A DNA stretch of 64,000 nucleotides from NCBI GenBank assembly GCA_963676655.2, contig CAXXKX010000003.1, positions 4,774,001 through 4,838,000 on the forward strand. Reading direction: 5' to 3'. The notes below the pieces were generated by a model, which worked only from the letters and a program-made list of their open reading frames with translations, was not told where the DNA came from and ran no database searches. The stretch's first letter is position 1, and each line of letters opens with the position of its first letter. The translations under genes and the position numbers were made by a program. The stretch is from G963676655 sp963676655. Its GTDB lineage: Bacteria; Verrucomicrobiota; Lentisphaeria; Victivallales; Victivallaceae. Shown in pieces: positions 34,937-44,000 of this stretch.

Positions 34937-36334
34937 CTACATCTTCTTCCGATTCCAACCTTGCTTCTGTCCAATCAGGCGAATGGGAACATATTTATAG
35001 GTCCATATTTTGCGTGGTCCCGATGTTTTGTCATGGCACCTAGCAACAAAATAGATGCTATGAGTCCCATGACGACTTTTCTTTGTCAGGAAATACCAAC
35101 CGCTTCCCATGCAAATAGGAGCTTCGCTTGACAGGTTCCCTTTAAGTTCTGGAAATTTACGAAGCAGTGATGCCTTTGCTGCAGCAAGTGCTCCTGCACC
35201 ACCTTTATAGACCATCACAGCAGAAACAAACTGATGAGGAATGTTGTTGCTACCTTCGTAGTTTTTGGACTTGAGTCGCCTAAGATGATTCCAGAATAAT
35301 GGCACTGATTCAGGAAAGTTTAGTATTGCGATGGACGAAAATACCTTAGCGACGTGGACGACTTCATCTTGAGAGAGAGTTTTCATGACGATATCTTGTA
35401 CTTCTTTTGAGCGACAGGAGTTCTTCGCAAATATCGGAAGAAGATATGCCGCTGGTGTTTCTCCCGAATGAGTCTTGTTCCATGCATTGTACATTGCTAT
35501 AACATCTGAAAGGTGATCCTGCAATTTAGGTATTTGAATTCCTTTGTCTCCTACAATATATGTAAGATCATAGTAGAATACGTATGGATGGGGTAGTTGT
35601 TTGCGACAGAGCTTGAACCAAAGTAGGGCTGTTTCTCTTGGTGATAATCGTGCAAGAGCCATGCATATGTCCATGGCAGAGCCATCGTTTAATTGTACAT
35701 AGCAGAGATCTTCAATCAAAAATGCCAAGAGTTTTACCGCTCTTGAAGGGAATGTCCGTGCCATCGCTATGGCACATTTGCGACGGGTGCTAGGCTTAAG
35801 ATTTCTGTTCCTGATCACCTTGATCAGTCGCTTTTCATATTCTCCAGATAGAACCGACCGAACCTGCTCTATCAATTCTTTGACTGTATCTGTATTAGGC
35901 GCAAGACAGATCAGCTCGGATAGAGTATAACTGAGCTTTCCATTATCCTCAACCATAGTGACACTTCCTTGCCGATCAGCCCTGCCGTTTGCATCAATAA
36001 ACACAAAGAACCGCTTCCCTATGAAAAAATTAAATCGATTGGCTCTGCTGGTCATTCCTTTCACTCTTAATATTTTGGGCGAAGGATCGGACTTTGGTGC
36101 CTTTATGACCTTTGTTACTTCAAGCGTCACCCAAGAAAGCTGGCCATCCGAATGACCTCCTGCGGTGCACTTGGCAACCACAATGTACTTGGCATCTATG
36201 GTCAACTTGTCTAAATGGTCGGGAAATCCTGAGCCAATAGAAATGTTTGGCATTATCATAATCAATAATCCCATTAGCAACAGTAAGGGGCTTCCCCCAA
36301 ACAAACTGAAAGTCTGAATATAAACTTTTGGCAT
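34937..36334 (-). CDS. Exported hypothetical protein, HEAT-like helical C-terminal part
   Basis: 465 residues; GAGGTG is seven bases before the ATG. The N-terminus has a hydrophobic stretch (SPLLLLMGLLIMIMPNISIG, about residues 15-34) that fits a signal peptide or anchor. Residues 40-150 form a beta-rich domain (YIVVAKCTAGGH, WVTLEVTKVIKA, FFIGKRFFVFID) seen in proteins that mention a cost or rate of secretion stress only by homology, so no function is given. Residues 160-400 are helical repeats resembling HEAT repeats. It stands alone, convergent to the pRiA4b-like gene. Confidence 0.65.
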   Translation of the reverse strand: MPKVYIQTFSLFGGSPLLLLMGLLIMIMPNISIGSGFPDHLDKLTIDAKYIVVAKCTAGGHSDGQLSWVTLEVTKVIKAPKSDPSPKILRVKGMTSRANRFNFFIGKRFFVFIDANGRADRQGSVTMVEDNGKLSYTLSELICLAPNTDTVKELIEQVRSVLSGEYEKRLIKVIRNRNLKPSTRRKCAIAMARTFPSRAVKLLAFLIEDLCYVQLNDGSAMDICMALARLSPRETALLWFKLCRKQLPHPYVFYYDLTYIVGDKGIQIPKLQDHLSDVIAMYNAWNKTHSGETPAAYLLPIFAKNSCRSKEVQDIVMKTLSQDEVVHVAKVFSSIAILNFPESVPLFWNHLRRLKSKNYEGSNNIPHQFVSAVMVYKGGAGALAAAKASLLRKFPELKGNLSSEAPICMGSGWYFLTKKSRHGTHSIYFVARCHDKTSGPRKIWTYKYVPIRLIGQKQGWNRKKM

Positions 36335-36700
36335 GTTGATTCACCTCGTCGAACAAGTCAATTCGTATAGGTGCCGGGGTCGTCCATTAAGACAGTGTGA
36401 TTTTTTCAACCCTAATATTAGGTACCGGGGTAGCACCTACACTATTGACTTTGCTATTTCGGCAATTTTCTTGCTTATCTCCTTGTCGTTTTTTGCACTT
36501 ATTTTAAACTTGTCCGTTGATCTGGTTGGCCCGCTTAGTCTCGTGGGGATCGGTCCCCATATCGATCAGTTTTTTGAACTTAAAACAGTCATTAAAACAC
36601 TTAAAAACACCTCTTAGGTTGATTTTTTGACGCAAAAAATTTGATTTAAGCTTTTTTCCAATCTCATCTCAATTTCAATATACTGTGTATTCTCTGGCAA
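36335..36700. other. Intergenic region with degenerate minus-strand coding pieces
   Basis: On the minus strand, a coding-like frame (FKKLIDMGTDPHETKRANQI) ends near 36510, and a second in a shifted frame (ISAKNDKEISKKIAEIAKSI) ends near 36440, suggesting a frameshifted gene remnant. Two similar motifs, GGTGCCGGGGTCG and GGTACCGGGGTAG, lie near 36370 and 36420. No intact gene is supported. Confidence 0.25.
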
Positions 36701-36730
36701 TGCAAATAAAGTTGATGTGGAGGTTCTTAT

Positions 36731-36920
36731 GTGCCGCCCTTACAGGGCTTTTATTTATTCCTGACTATACCTGGGGTTCTCGCCGTTCGGCAGGGGTATG
36801 CACCCCCGTCAAAAAGCCCGGCTCCTACGATCACCCCAGGCTGGGTATATTTCGCGCTTTCAGCGCTTAATTTTTTAATGCGTTTTTTCTGCGCGGTTGG
36901 AGCCACGCGCTCCCAGGGAT
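36731..36920. repeat. REP-like palindromic intergenic element
   Basis: Several nested inverted repeats are packed here: GCCC/GGGC at 36736, CCTGGGG/CCCCAGG pairing about 36770 with 36836, GGGG/CCCC inside, GCGCT/AGCGC at 36854-36866 and GCGCG/CGCGC near 36885-36905. The layout resembles extragenic palindromes known in PVC bacteria. A degenerate part of it recurs in reverse orientation at 28053-28076. Confidence 0.5.
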
Positions 36921-36958
36921 AAATACATTGGAAACCATTATTATTATCTGATGAGCTA

Positions 36959-36987
36959 TTGACATTTTAACATGATGCTGTTATATT
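36959..36987 (+). promoter_or_regulatory. Promoter of the iclR-family gene
   Basis: -35 TTGACA (36959-36964), 17-base spacer, -10 TATATT (36982-36987). TTGTAAA occurs twice downstream, about 21 bases apart, possibly an autoregulatory site. Confidence 0.7.
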
Positions 36988-37030
36988 ATTATTGTAAAGA
37001 TTATATTAATGTTGTAAATACGGCTGGATT

Positions 37031-37801
37031 ATGGAAAAGAAAAAAACGTTGATTCAATCTCTAGGCCGGGCGCTGGATATTCTAGAGCTTATCCGCGATA
37101 ATAACGTGTCAATGCGGGCTTCCGATGTTGCGACTCAACTTGGCCTTGGTGTTGCGACGGCTCATAATATAATCCGTTCGTTGTTTCAGCGCGGTTATTT
37201 GGTTCAGGACGAAAACAGCCGTTATTTATTGGGGCCGGAATGTTTCAGATTATACAAACGCGCATCAAACGATTTTGAAGAGTTACGCCAACTGGTAGAA
37301 GCGCCTGTGGCGGAACTTGCTGAAGCAACCGGCGATACCACCTTTTTCGGATGTGAATACTTTGGTTCGCTTTATTGTGTCGCTATGTCCATAGGAGGTG
37401 GAGAACTAGTTGTCAATAATGCTCAGAAATGGCTTGACCAGTTGCATTGTACCGCGGCTGGAAAAATTATCATAGCGCATCATGGGATTGAATGGTTTGC
37501 GAAGCTTTGCCGGAAAAAAACGCTGCAGAGCTTTTCGCCGCACACCATTACGACCGTCGAGATGATGGCGCAGGAAATTAACCAAATAAGGCGTGATGGT
37601 TATGCGCTCAGCGTCAATGAGTGCTACGAAGGAATTTCTGCGCTGGGTATTGCGGTTCATGATGCGAAAGGAAAGTTTGTCGGCTCCCTGGCACAGTGCT
37701 TCCCGTCTTTTTTTCTTGACTCGGGTGCTGTTGTTCCGGGCGACCGGGCAGCTTTATTAAAAGAATATGCCGGAAAAATTACGTCTGGACTTGGTTTGTG
37801 A
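37031..37801 (+). CDS. IclR-family transcriptional regulator
   Basis: 256 residues. The N-terminal winged helix has LIQSLGRALDILELIRDN, ASDVATQLGLGVATAHNIIR and LFQRGYLVQDENSRYLLG. The C-terminal GAF-like effector domain has LAEATGDTTFFGCEYFG, LHCTAAGKIIIAHHG and GYALSVNECYEGISALGIAV. It is upstream of and collinear with the Fe-S reductase, rhamnose mutarotase and GH106-like genes and probably regulates them. The inverted sequence ATATCGG/CCGATAT at 37841-37858, with a further CCGATAT at 37876, lies between it and those genes. Confidence 0.9.
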   Translation: MEKKKTLIQSLGRALDILELIRDNNVSMRASDVATQLGLGVATAHNIIRSLFQRGYLVQDENSRYLLGPECFRLYKRASNDFEELRQLVEAPVAELAEATGDTTFFGCEYFGSLYCVAMSIGGGELVVNNAQKWLDQLHCTAAGKIIIAHHGIEWFAKLCRKKTLQSFSPHTITTVEMMAQEINQIRRDGYALSVNECYEGISALGIAVHDAKGKFVGSLAQCFPSFFLDSGAVVPGDRAALLKEYAGKITSGLGL

Positions 37802-37840
37802 AAAAATTAATTTTTCAGTAGGATACCAGTTGCCGGATTT

Positions 37841-37882
37841 ATATCGGTTTTCCGATATCATCACGGAATATGCTTCCGATAT
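37841..37882. promoter_or_regulatory. Candidate IclR operator
   Basis: ATATCGG and CCGATAT form a 7-bp inverted repeat with a 4-base gap (37841-37858), and TCCGATAT repeats at 37875-37882. The position is between the regulator and the first structural gene. Confidence 0.35.
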
Positions 37883-37984
37883 TGCAGAAGTATATTTTCC
37901 ATTTACCGGAGTTACCGGTGGACGCTGACTGAGTATTTTCAGGTAAATTTGAACAGGAAAAATCTTGTAAGGAAATATTTAGCT

Positions 37985-39052
37985 ATGTTAAACTCTCAAA
38001 TGATCAAAGACGTTGCATTAAAGTTTGGAGCTGATGCGGTCGGCATCGGGTCTCTGGACCGTTTTGACGGCGCCCCGCCGGAAATGGATCCGCGCTATAT
38101 TGCGCCTAAAGCGAAGAGCATCATCGGGATGATTTTCCGCATCCCGCGCGGCTATCTGCGCGGCTGCGAGGAAGGAACTCACTTCTATCAATACCCGTCT
38201 ATGGGCTATGGTGGAATAAATGAGTACTTTGCTCCGACCGTATTGTACAACACTGCCAGGTTTATTGAGGATCATGGTTATGAGGGGGCTGTTTACCGCA
38301 ATACCGGCGGACGCGGTGCTTTGTCGGATATGACCGGCGTTCCCGGCCGCGAAGAGTCTCCTGAGCTGCATCGCGAACAAGCCGGCGGCTCCAATTCGTC
38401 GCCCAACAAAAGAACGTTGAATGCGCGGCCTGTAAGCGCCGGACTCCCGGCTCCCGATGTGTTTATTCATTTCCGACTTGCCGCCTATATCTGCGGATTG
38501 GGTGAGATCGGTTACAGCAAAATGTTCCTGACTCCACAATTCGGGCCGATGAACCGGCAAGCCTTTATTCTGACCGATGCCGAACTGGAGCCGGATCCAC
38601 TTTATAACGGGCCGCAACTGTGCAATAACTGCATGGCTTGCGCGGCGCTGTGTCCCGGCAAATGCATTGACCGGAATGAGCAGATCACGGTTAGTGTGGC
38701 GGGGAAAGAGGTCAGCTGGGGAAAGATTGACGAGTGGAAATGTTTTGCTTACTATATCGGCGCCAACAAACAGAATAATCCTTTTATGCCGCGTAATGCT
38801 TTGGATAATATTCCTGACGGCGACAGGATCATGAACGGAACCAAGGAAACGATAACTCCGGATGAATATCCGGCAATAAATGATGCGGTAAACTGCCATT
38901 ACCCGAATGACACCAACGGCTATAATCCCCCAAAATGCGGCGGCTGTCTGCGTGCCTGTTTGAATTCCATGGAGAAACGCGGCGTTTTAGATGTTGCTTT
39001 TAAAAATAAATTCAGAGACAAAAAAGCCTGGAAACTGGAGACTGAAAAATGA
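37985..39052 (+). CDS. Epoxyqueuosine reductase/reductive dehalogenase-like Fe-S protein, first copy
   Basis: 355 residues from the ATG at 37985; an upstream TTG is in frame but poorly placed. Residues 1-170 form a corrinoid-reductase-like domain (ADAVGIGSLDRFDGAP, IIGMIFRIPRGYLRG, LAAYICGLGEIGYSKMFLTP). Two 4Fe-4S motifs follow: CNNCMACAALCPGKC and CGGCLRACLNSME. QueG and reductive dehalogenases share this plan, but true QueG motifs are not complete. The substrate is unknown. It overlaps the second copy by four bases (ATGA), and together they precede rhaM. Confidence 0.75.
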   Translation: MLNSQMIKDVALKFGADAVGIGSLDRFDGAPPEMDPRYIAPKAKSIIGMIFRIPRGYLRGCEEGTHFYQYPSMGYGGINEYFAPTVLYNTARFIEDHGYEGAVYRNTGGRGALSDMTGVPGREESPELHREQAGGSNSSPNKRTLNARPVSAGLPAPDVFIHFRLAAYICGLGEIGYSKMFLTPQFGPMNRQAFILTDAELEPDPLYNGPQLCNNCMACAALCPGKCIDRNEQITVSVAGKEVSWGKIDEWKCFAYYIGANKQNNPFMPRNALDNIPDGDRIMNGTKETITPDEYPAINDAVNCHYPNDTNGYNPPKCGGCLRACLNSMEKRGVLDVAFKNKFRDKKAWKLETEK

Positions 39053-39990
39053 TAAGTAATAATGACATCAAGAACTTTGCTCTGTCTGCCGGGGCGGACA
39101 TTGTGGGTATTGGCAAGATGAGCGACTTTGAAGGCACGGCGCCGGAAAAAGACCCGCGTTTTATCGCGCCTAAAGCCAAAACGATCATCGGGTTGGGCTT
39201 CCGGGTGTTGCGCGGTTCGTTGCGCGGCATTGAAGAAGGAACGCATTTTTATCAATACCCGGAAATGGGCATTATCCATATTGACGAAGTCCATGCGCCG
39301 GAAACCCTGCGCCGGATTTCATGTTATCTGGAGGATCGCGGTTTCGAGGGCGTGGTTCAGCGGACAGTTCCCGACCGCCGTCCCGGCAGTGATCCCGGCA
39401 ACAATCCGGAACATCTGCCGGTTTTCAAAATAAAATACGCGGAGCCGGTAGCGGAAGGAAGACCGGCCCCTGACGTTCGTATGGATTTCAACCAGGCCGC
39501 CGCGATCTGCGGCATGGGGGAAATCGGCAAAGGCGGCTTTTTCCTGACTCCCCGTTTCGGGCCGCTGCAGCGCTTCGCGTTTGTTTTAACAGATGCGGAA
39601 ATTGAACCGGATGAAGCTTTTTCCGAAACGTTATGTGATGACTGCGGCAAATGTATCGCCGGTTGCCCGGTGAAAGCGTTATCGGCTGAAGGACAACTTG
39701 ATGAATGGCAGTGCACCGCCGGACGCATGGGGGCGGATGTCGCAAGCAATCCATTTATCCATCCGGAAGAAGTAGTCGGCTCGCCGGAGCGTTTTGACGA
39801 AGAAAGTGTAAACAAATATTTACCGGTTTGGGACGAAGCGTATCCGCAGGTAAGATTCAAATACAACCCGTCTATGTGCGGAGTCGCTTGTCAGCGTGCC
39901 TGTCTTGTCCACCTGGAAGAAAAAGGCGTTTTGCAGGATAAATTCGTCAATAAATTCAGAGACAAGGAATTATGGAGCCTGGAAAAATGA
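39049..39990 (+). CDS. Epoxyqueuosine reductase/reductive dehalogenase-like Fe-S protein, second copy
   Basis: 313 residues, a diverged tandem paralog of the preceding gene: IVGIGKMSDFEGTAPEKDPR, GLGFRVLRGSLRGIEEGTHF and AAAICGMGEIGKGGFFLTPR align along its length. It has one standard 4Fe-4S motif (CDDCGKCIAGCPVKA) and a C-terminal CGVACQRACLVHLEE, where the first cysteines are rearranged. It might form a heterodimer with the first copy. The start overlaps the upstream stop and the stop overlaps rhaM, so all three are co-translated. Confidence 0.75.
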   Translation: MISNNDIKNFALSAGADIVGIGKMSDFEGTAPEKDPRFIAPKAKTIIGLGFRVLRGSLRGIEEGTHFYQYPEMGIIHIDEVHAPETLRRISCYLEDRGFEGVVQRTVPDRRPGSDPGNNPEHLPVFKIKYAEPVAEGRPAPDVRMDFNQAAAICGMGEIGKGGFFLTPRFGPLQRFAFVLTDAEIEPDEAFSETLCDDCGKCIAGCPVKALSAEGQLDEWQCTAGRMGADVASNPFIHPEEVVGSPERFDEESVNKYLPVWDEAYPQVRFKYNPSMCGVACQRACLVHLEEKGVLQDKFVNKFRDKELWSLEK

Positions 39991-40310
39991 AACGCATAGC
40001 ATTCAGGATGTCGGTTAATCCGGAGATGATCGACGAATACCGGAAACGGCACAACCCGATCTGGCGTGAGTTGGAAGATACTTTTTATGAATATGGCGTA
40101 AAATCCTATTCGATTTTTCTGGACGAACGCGACGGTTGTTTGTTTGCCTGTGCCGAGGTGGAATCCGTTGAGCGATGGAACGCTATTGCTCAAACCGATG
40201 TATGCAAGAAGTGGTGGGAATATATGAAGGATTTAATGCCGTCTAATGCAGACAATTCCCCGAAGGCGCATGAACTGAATGAAGTGTTTCATATTGAAGA
40301 ATCTAAATGA
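39987..40310 (+). CDS. rhaM: L-rhamnose mutarotase
   Basis: 107 residues from the ATG at 39987, which overlaps the previous stop as ATGA; the in-frame ATG at 39972 lies inside the upstream gene. RIAFRMSVNPEMIDEYRKRH, PIWRELEDTFYEYGVKSYSI and KKWWEYMKDLMPSN match the RhaM family (about 104 residues, ferredoxin-like dimer), which interconverts alpha and beta anomers of L-rhamnose. The conserved His in KRHNPIW and the WW pair are present. It places the surrounding operon in rhamnose or a related deoxysugar pathway. Confidence 0.88.
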   Translation: MKRIAFRMSVNPEMIDEYRKRHNPIWRELEDTFYEYGVKSYSIFLDERDGCLFACAEVESVERWNAIAQTDVCKKWWEYMKDLMPSNADNSPKAHELNEVFHIEESK

Positions 40311-40352
40311 ATTTATAACAGAGATAAAAAGTATGGTGATGGAGTAACAGCA

Positions 40353-42623
40353 ATGAATACAAGAGAGAATCCGTTGATCCCGATGGGAGCGATAACCGGT
40401 AAGCCTTCAAAAGAATTTCTTACAGAAACTCTCGAAGCTTATCGTGAGCAAGGCATCACCCAGTTTATGATCTACGCGCGTTCCGGATGTGAACTCGGGT
40501 ATTTAAGTGATGACTGGTTTGCGGTTTGCAAGCATATCATTGAGGAGGCTGAACGGCTTGAATTCACCTCAATCTGGCTCTATGACGAATACAACTGGCC
40601 CAGCGGCACCTGCAACAAAAAAGTTCCGCAGGAAAATCCGGATTATGCCATGAAGCAGTTGTGTGCCTATAAGGAAAACGGCAAATATGAACTGATTGTT
40701 CGCCGTAACCTGAATATGACCGATCTTATGAATCCCGAGGCGGTTGATTGTTTTATCTCAATGACGCACGAACAGTATGATAAACGTTTCGGGAAATATA
40801 TGGGAACCCTCATAAAGGGCTTTTTCACCGATGAGCCGGACGTTGCCTATTTTTCGAATGAGAACCAGGAGGATATTCTGCGGTTGCCGTATTACAACGG
40901 GATCGAAGAAGACTACAAAGCCAGGACCGGGAATGATTTGTTCGACGATATCAGGAGCGGCCTGGAAAATCAATCTGAATTTTACCAGTATACCTGCAAT
41001 CAGCTCTGTGCGGAACAATTCCGGGTTAATTTCGTGGAAAGAATTTCCACATGGTGCAATAAGCGCAACATGGTATTGACCGGGCATTTGATGAACGAAT
41101 ATTCGTCAGCTCAAGCGCTGCGTTGCAACGGGCATCCGCTCCATGTGCTCGGTGCTTTTTGCCTGCCGGGAATAGATGAGATTTTTACTCACAACACCAT
41201 TGGCAGTATTGAATGGCTCACTTTCGGCACAGTAATGCATGCAGTCGAGCAACGCGGCAATAACGGCGGATTGGCGGAACTGTTTGCCTTGGGGCCATGT
41301 GACCTCACTCCAGCCCAAATCCGGCGTCAATTGTGGCTTGCTGCGATGTTTGGAATTGATAAATATGTAATGGCGGTATCCCAGCTTGACCATCGCGCCA
41401 ACTCAGAAAAGAAATTTTATTTTCACCCCTTTACTCGAACTCAGCCCTGGCTTCAGGCATATGACGCGCTGGGTGACGAAGCAAAGCTGGCAGCTGCATT
41501 CGCAACCAGGGAACGTGAATATTGTATTGAGGTGCGCTATCCGTATTCACCCGCGCCGTTAACGGGTATTCTCAAACATCTGACCGAAATGCAGTATGCC
41601 TGGAAACTGCTGGCTCCGGAAGAAGAACCCACTGGTGATCTGGTGATTTATCCAGACAAATGCGGACTCCGTAAAGAGGGTTACTATAAGTTCTACTGCG
41701 ATATTCAGAGTTTGGAACATGAGCTTCTTCGCGATATGGAGCTTCGCTCCGCCTGGGTGACCGACCCTGACGGTGAACTGGCCCGTGATTTGTTTGTCAG
41801 GTGTTTTAAGGACGGCAGCTGTGTCGTGATTGATTATTCCGGTAAAACCCGTCAACTTTGCTTTAACCGTAAAGGTGTTTGTTACGATTTTATCTTGCCG
41901 GCCGAAGGGATTGAGACATTTCCCGGCTGGGAAGTAGAACTTTCCCGTCCAAATACCTTGCGCGCGGATTTCGTGGACGGTAAATTTACTTTTACCCTTT
42001 CCGCGCCATGTGACAATTTGCGCGTTGCAGTTAGAAATTACGCGGGAACGCCCGAGATTTTACTTGACGGAGAGCCCGTTGAAGCCCCGCATCCATGCAT
42101 CGACCTGCCGCAGGGATTTAACGAAATCTATCAAAGCAGCGCTCCTCTGGCTTTGGAGCCGGGAGAACATATTATTGAACTGAAAAATGACATCGAGGAA
42201 TTTCCCTACCTGCCGCTGACCTGGATTACCGGAGAATTCGCAGTTTCGCGGGAGGGAGTTATAAGTCCCTACCTTCATGACGGGGTTGGCTTATACGGTT
42301 ATGCGGGGACGATTTCTCAACAGGCGGAAGTAATTATTCCAATCTGTGCTCAAAAAATCTCGATTGATTCTCAGGGTCTGGCTTCAGAATTGAAAATCAA
42401 TGGAATCTCTCAGGGAAAACGTTTATGGGAACCGTTTTCATGGATAATTCCTGATGAAATTCGTGGGAAGAACGTAAAAATTGAGATATTGCGCCATACA
42501 TCATGCGGAAGGATTTTCGGAGAAAAGGCTTTTTATGCCCCAAACGCCTGGCCATGGTTGAAAACCTATAAACCAGACAATGAATCCGAAATTAAACCTT
42601 TCTGCGAGCTTATATGGAATTAA
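40353..42623 (+). CDS. GH106-like glycoside hydrolase
   Basis: 756 residues; GGAG is eight bases before the ATG. The N-terminal TIM-barrel region has ELGYLSDDWFAVCKHIIEEA, IWLYDEYNWPSGTCNKKVP and IKGFFTDEPD, matching the YLS-x-x-W, YDE-x-x-WPSG and TDEP motifs of the GH106/alpha-L-rhamnosidase-like family. The C-terminal third is beta-sandwich (VELSRPNTLRADFVDGKFTF, ELKNDIEEFPYLPL). No signal peptide is visible, so it would act on imported rhamnosides. It follows rhaM by 42 bases. It lacks the large C-terminal extensions of exported GH106 enzymes (about 1100 residues), so the activity is inferred. Confidence 0.72.
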   Translation: MNTRENPLIPMGAITGKPSKEFLTETLEAYREQGITQFMIYARSGCELGYLSDDWFAVCKHIIEEAERLEFTSIWLYDEYNWPSGTCNKKVPQENPDYAMKQLCAYKENGKYELIVRRNLNMTDLMNPEAVDCFISMTHEQYDKRFGKYMGTLIKGFFTDEPDVAYFSNENQEDILRLPYYNGIEEDYKARTGNDLFDDIRSGLENQSEFYQYTCNQLCAEQFRVNFVERISTWCNKRNMVLTGHLMNEYSSAQALRCNGHPLHVLGAFCLPGIDEIFTHNTIGSIEWLTFGTVMHAVEQRGNNGGLAELFALGPCDLTPAQIRRQLWLAAMFGIDKYVMAVSQLDHRANSEKKFYFHPFTRTQPWLQAYDALGDEAKLAAAFATREREYCIEVRYPYSPAPLTGILKHLTEMQYAWKLLAPEEEPTGDLVIYPDKCGLRKEGYYKFYCDIQSLEHELLRDMELRSAWVTDPDGELARDLFVRCFKDGSCVVIDYSGKTRQLCFNRKGVCYDFILPAEGIETFPGWEVELSRPNTLRADFVDGKFTFTLSAPCDNLRVAVRNYAGTPEILLDGEPVEAPHPCIDLPQGFNEIYQSSAPLALEPGEHIIELKNDIEEFPYLPLTWITGEFAVSREGVISPYLHDGVGLYGYAGTISQQAEVIIPICAQKISIDSQGLASELKINGISQGKRLWEPFSWIIPDEIRGKNVKIEILRHTSCGRIFGEKAFYAPNAWPWLKTYKPDNESEIKPFCELIWN

Positions 42624-42983
42624 TTGAAAATCAAAGCAGCGCCGGGAAGCACTTTGAGTCTGCGAGCTGACGATAATGAAAACAGGAAACAACACTCCAT
42701 GGTTCGACGTTTTTTCAACAATCATATATTAATGAACTCAAATCAAACATCACAGGAGGTGTTGCATCAGGCTAACTGTATCTAAAAAACAGGATTTCAG
42801 CGGAAAAATTTGCAATGCCGGTCATAAATGTGAAAAACAAATTCCGGCAATGGAAAATTGCCGCTAAAATCAAGTCGTCCGGCTGATTTTTCAGTCGCAA
42901 AACTAAAAAAATAAATCCGGATAAAATTTACGGATTCAGGTATGTGCTTTAACCACAAACGCTTATTCAGAAAGATAATAAAT
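42624..42983 (+). other. Intergenic region, no gene seen
   Basis: No convincing frame was seen. AGGAGG at 42754 is followed only by a possible seven-codon TTG frame. The region is likely the untranslated leader of the next operon. Confidence 0.5.
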
Positions 42984-44000
42984 ATGGAAAAAAATCCAAT
43001 TATAGTGTTTCCTTGTAAACAAACCGCTGAAATTCAAAATCGGCAGCTAACTCCTCCCGGCAAAGGAGAAGTTATCGTCAAAAATCATAAATCTTTAATT
43101 AGTATCGGTACGGAAATGACGGCGTTCAGTGGAGATTATCCGGCCGGTTCCATATGGGAGGAATTTTTCCCATATCCTTTTGATGCCGGCTATGCCGCTG
43201 CTGGAGAGGTCGTGGAAGTTGGCGAAGGTGTGGACGAATCATGGCTTGGCAAACGCGTCGGTTGTGCTGTGCCGCATTGCCGTTTTGCGAAAGTACCGGT
43301 TGAAAAACTACGCCTGATCCAGCGCGAAGAAGTGACCGATGAGGAAGCGGTATTTTACATTATCGCCCAGATAGTGATGCGCGGCATCAGGATGTCAAAC
43401 GTCAATTGGGGGGATGCCGCCGTTGTGTTTGGCGCCGGTTTACTGGGGCATTTTGCCGCGTGTTTCAGTCGTCTTTCCGGCGCGAAGCCGGTAGTTGCGG
43501 TGGATACATCTGATTTCCGGCTGGAAACTCTTCCCGAAGATAAATCACTGATAAAAGTTAATCCGCTGAAAGAAGATTTATCGGCATTGGTGAAAAAGTA
43601 TACACGTGAACGCATGGCGGATGTCGTCTTTGAAGTAACCGGCAATGCTAAATTAATCCCGGATGAATTCAAGGTCCTGCACGACCAGGGGCGTTTTGTC
43701 GTAATGAGCAGTCCCCGCGATAAAACCGAGTTTGATTTTCATGATCTGTGTAATCGTCCGAGCCATACGATTATCGGCGCGCATAATTATTCACATCCGG
43801 CAGTTGCTACATATGAAAATCCGTGGACGGCAATGCGGCATTGTGAACTTTTCTTTGATCTGGTTGCCGACGGCGAACTTGATGTCAAACGCATGATCAG
43901 CCATCGGGTCGATTACAGTGATGCACCGGAAATTTACTATGAACTATTAAAAGACCGCTCAAAATATATGGGCATTGTTATTGATTGGGAGAATGCATGA
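42984..44000 (+). CDS. MDR-family dehydrogenase, second paralog
   Basis: 338 residues from the ATG at 42984; the frame is open 14 codons further but with no better start. It matches the 31995 gene throughout: LISIGTEMTAFSGDYPAGSIW, the Rossmann motif AVVFGAGLLGHFAACFSRL and RMADVVFEVTGNAKLIP. The catalytic-zinc cysteine position is again Ile. It probably acts with the Gfo/Idh/MocA protein encoded next, whose start overlaps this stop, as NAD(P)-dependent sugar oxidoreductases. The Shine-Dalgarno sequence is weak. Confidence 0.87.
   Translation: MEKNPIIVFPCKQTAEIQNRQLTPPGKGEVIVKNHKSLISIGTEMTAFSGDYPAGSIWEEFFPYPFDAGYAAAGEVVEVGEGVDESWLGKRVGCAVPHCRFAKVPVEKLRLIQREEVTDEEAVFYIIAQIVMRGIRMSNVNWGDAAVVFGAGLLGHFAACFSRLSGAKPVVAVDTSDFRLETLPEDKSLIKVNPLKEDLSALVKKYTRERMADVVFEVTGNAKLIPDEFKVLHDQGRFVVMSSPRDKTEFDFHDLCNRPSHTIIGAHNYSHPAVATYENPWTAMRHCELFFDLVADGELDVKRMISHRVDYSDAPEIYYELLKDRSKYMGIVIDWENA

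Noticed and set aside
34733..35131. A 132-codon plus-strand frame as a gene
   Set aside because: It overlaps the end of the convergent exported protein and a better coding-like minus-strand fragment, has no ribosome-binding site and no recognisable motif.
36333..36617. A 94-codon plus-strand frame with a hydrophobic stretch as a membrane protein
   Set aside because: The hydrophobic run is explained by the complementary strand of lysine-rich coding remnants; no Shine-Dalgarno sequence.
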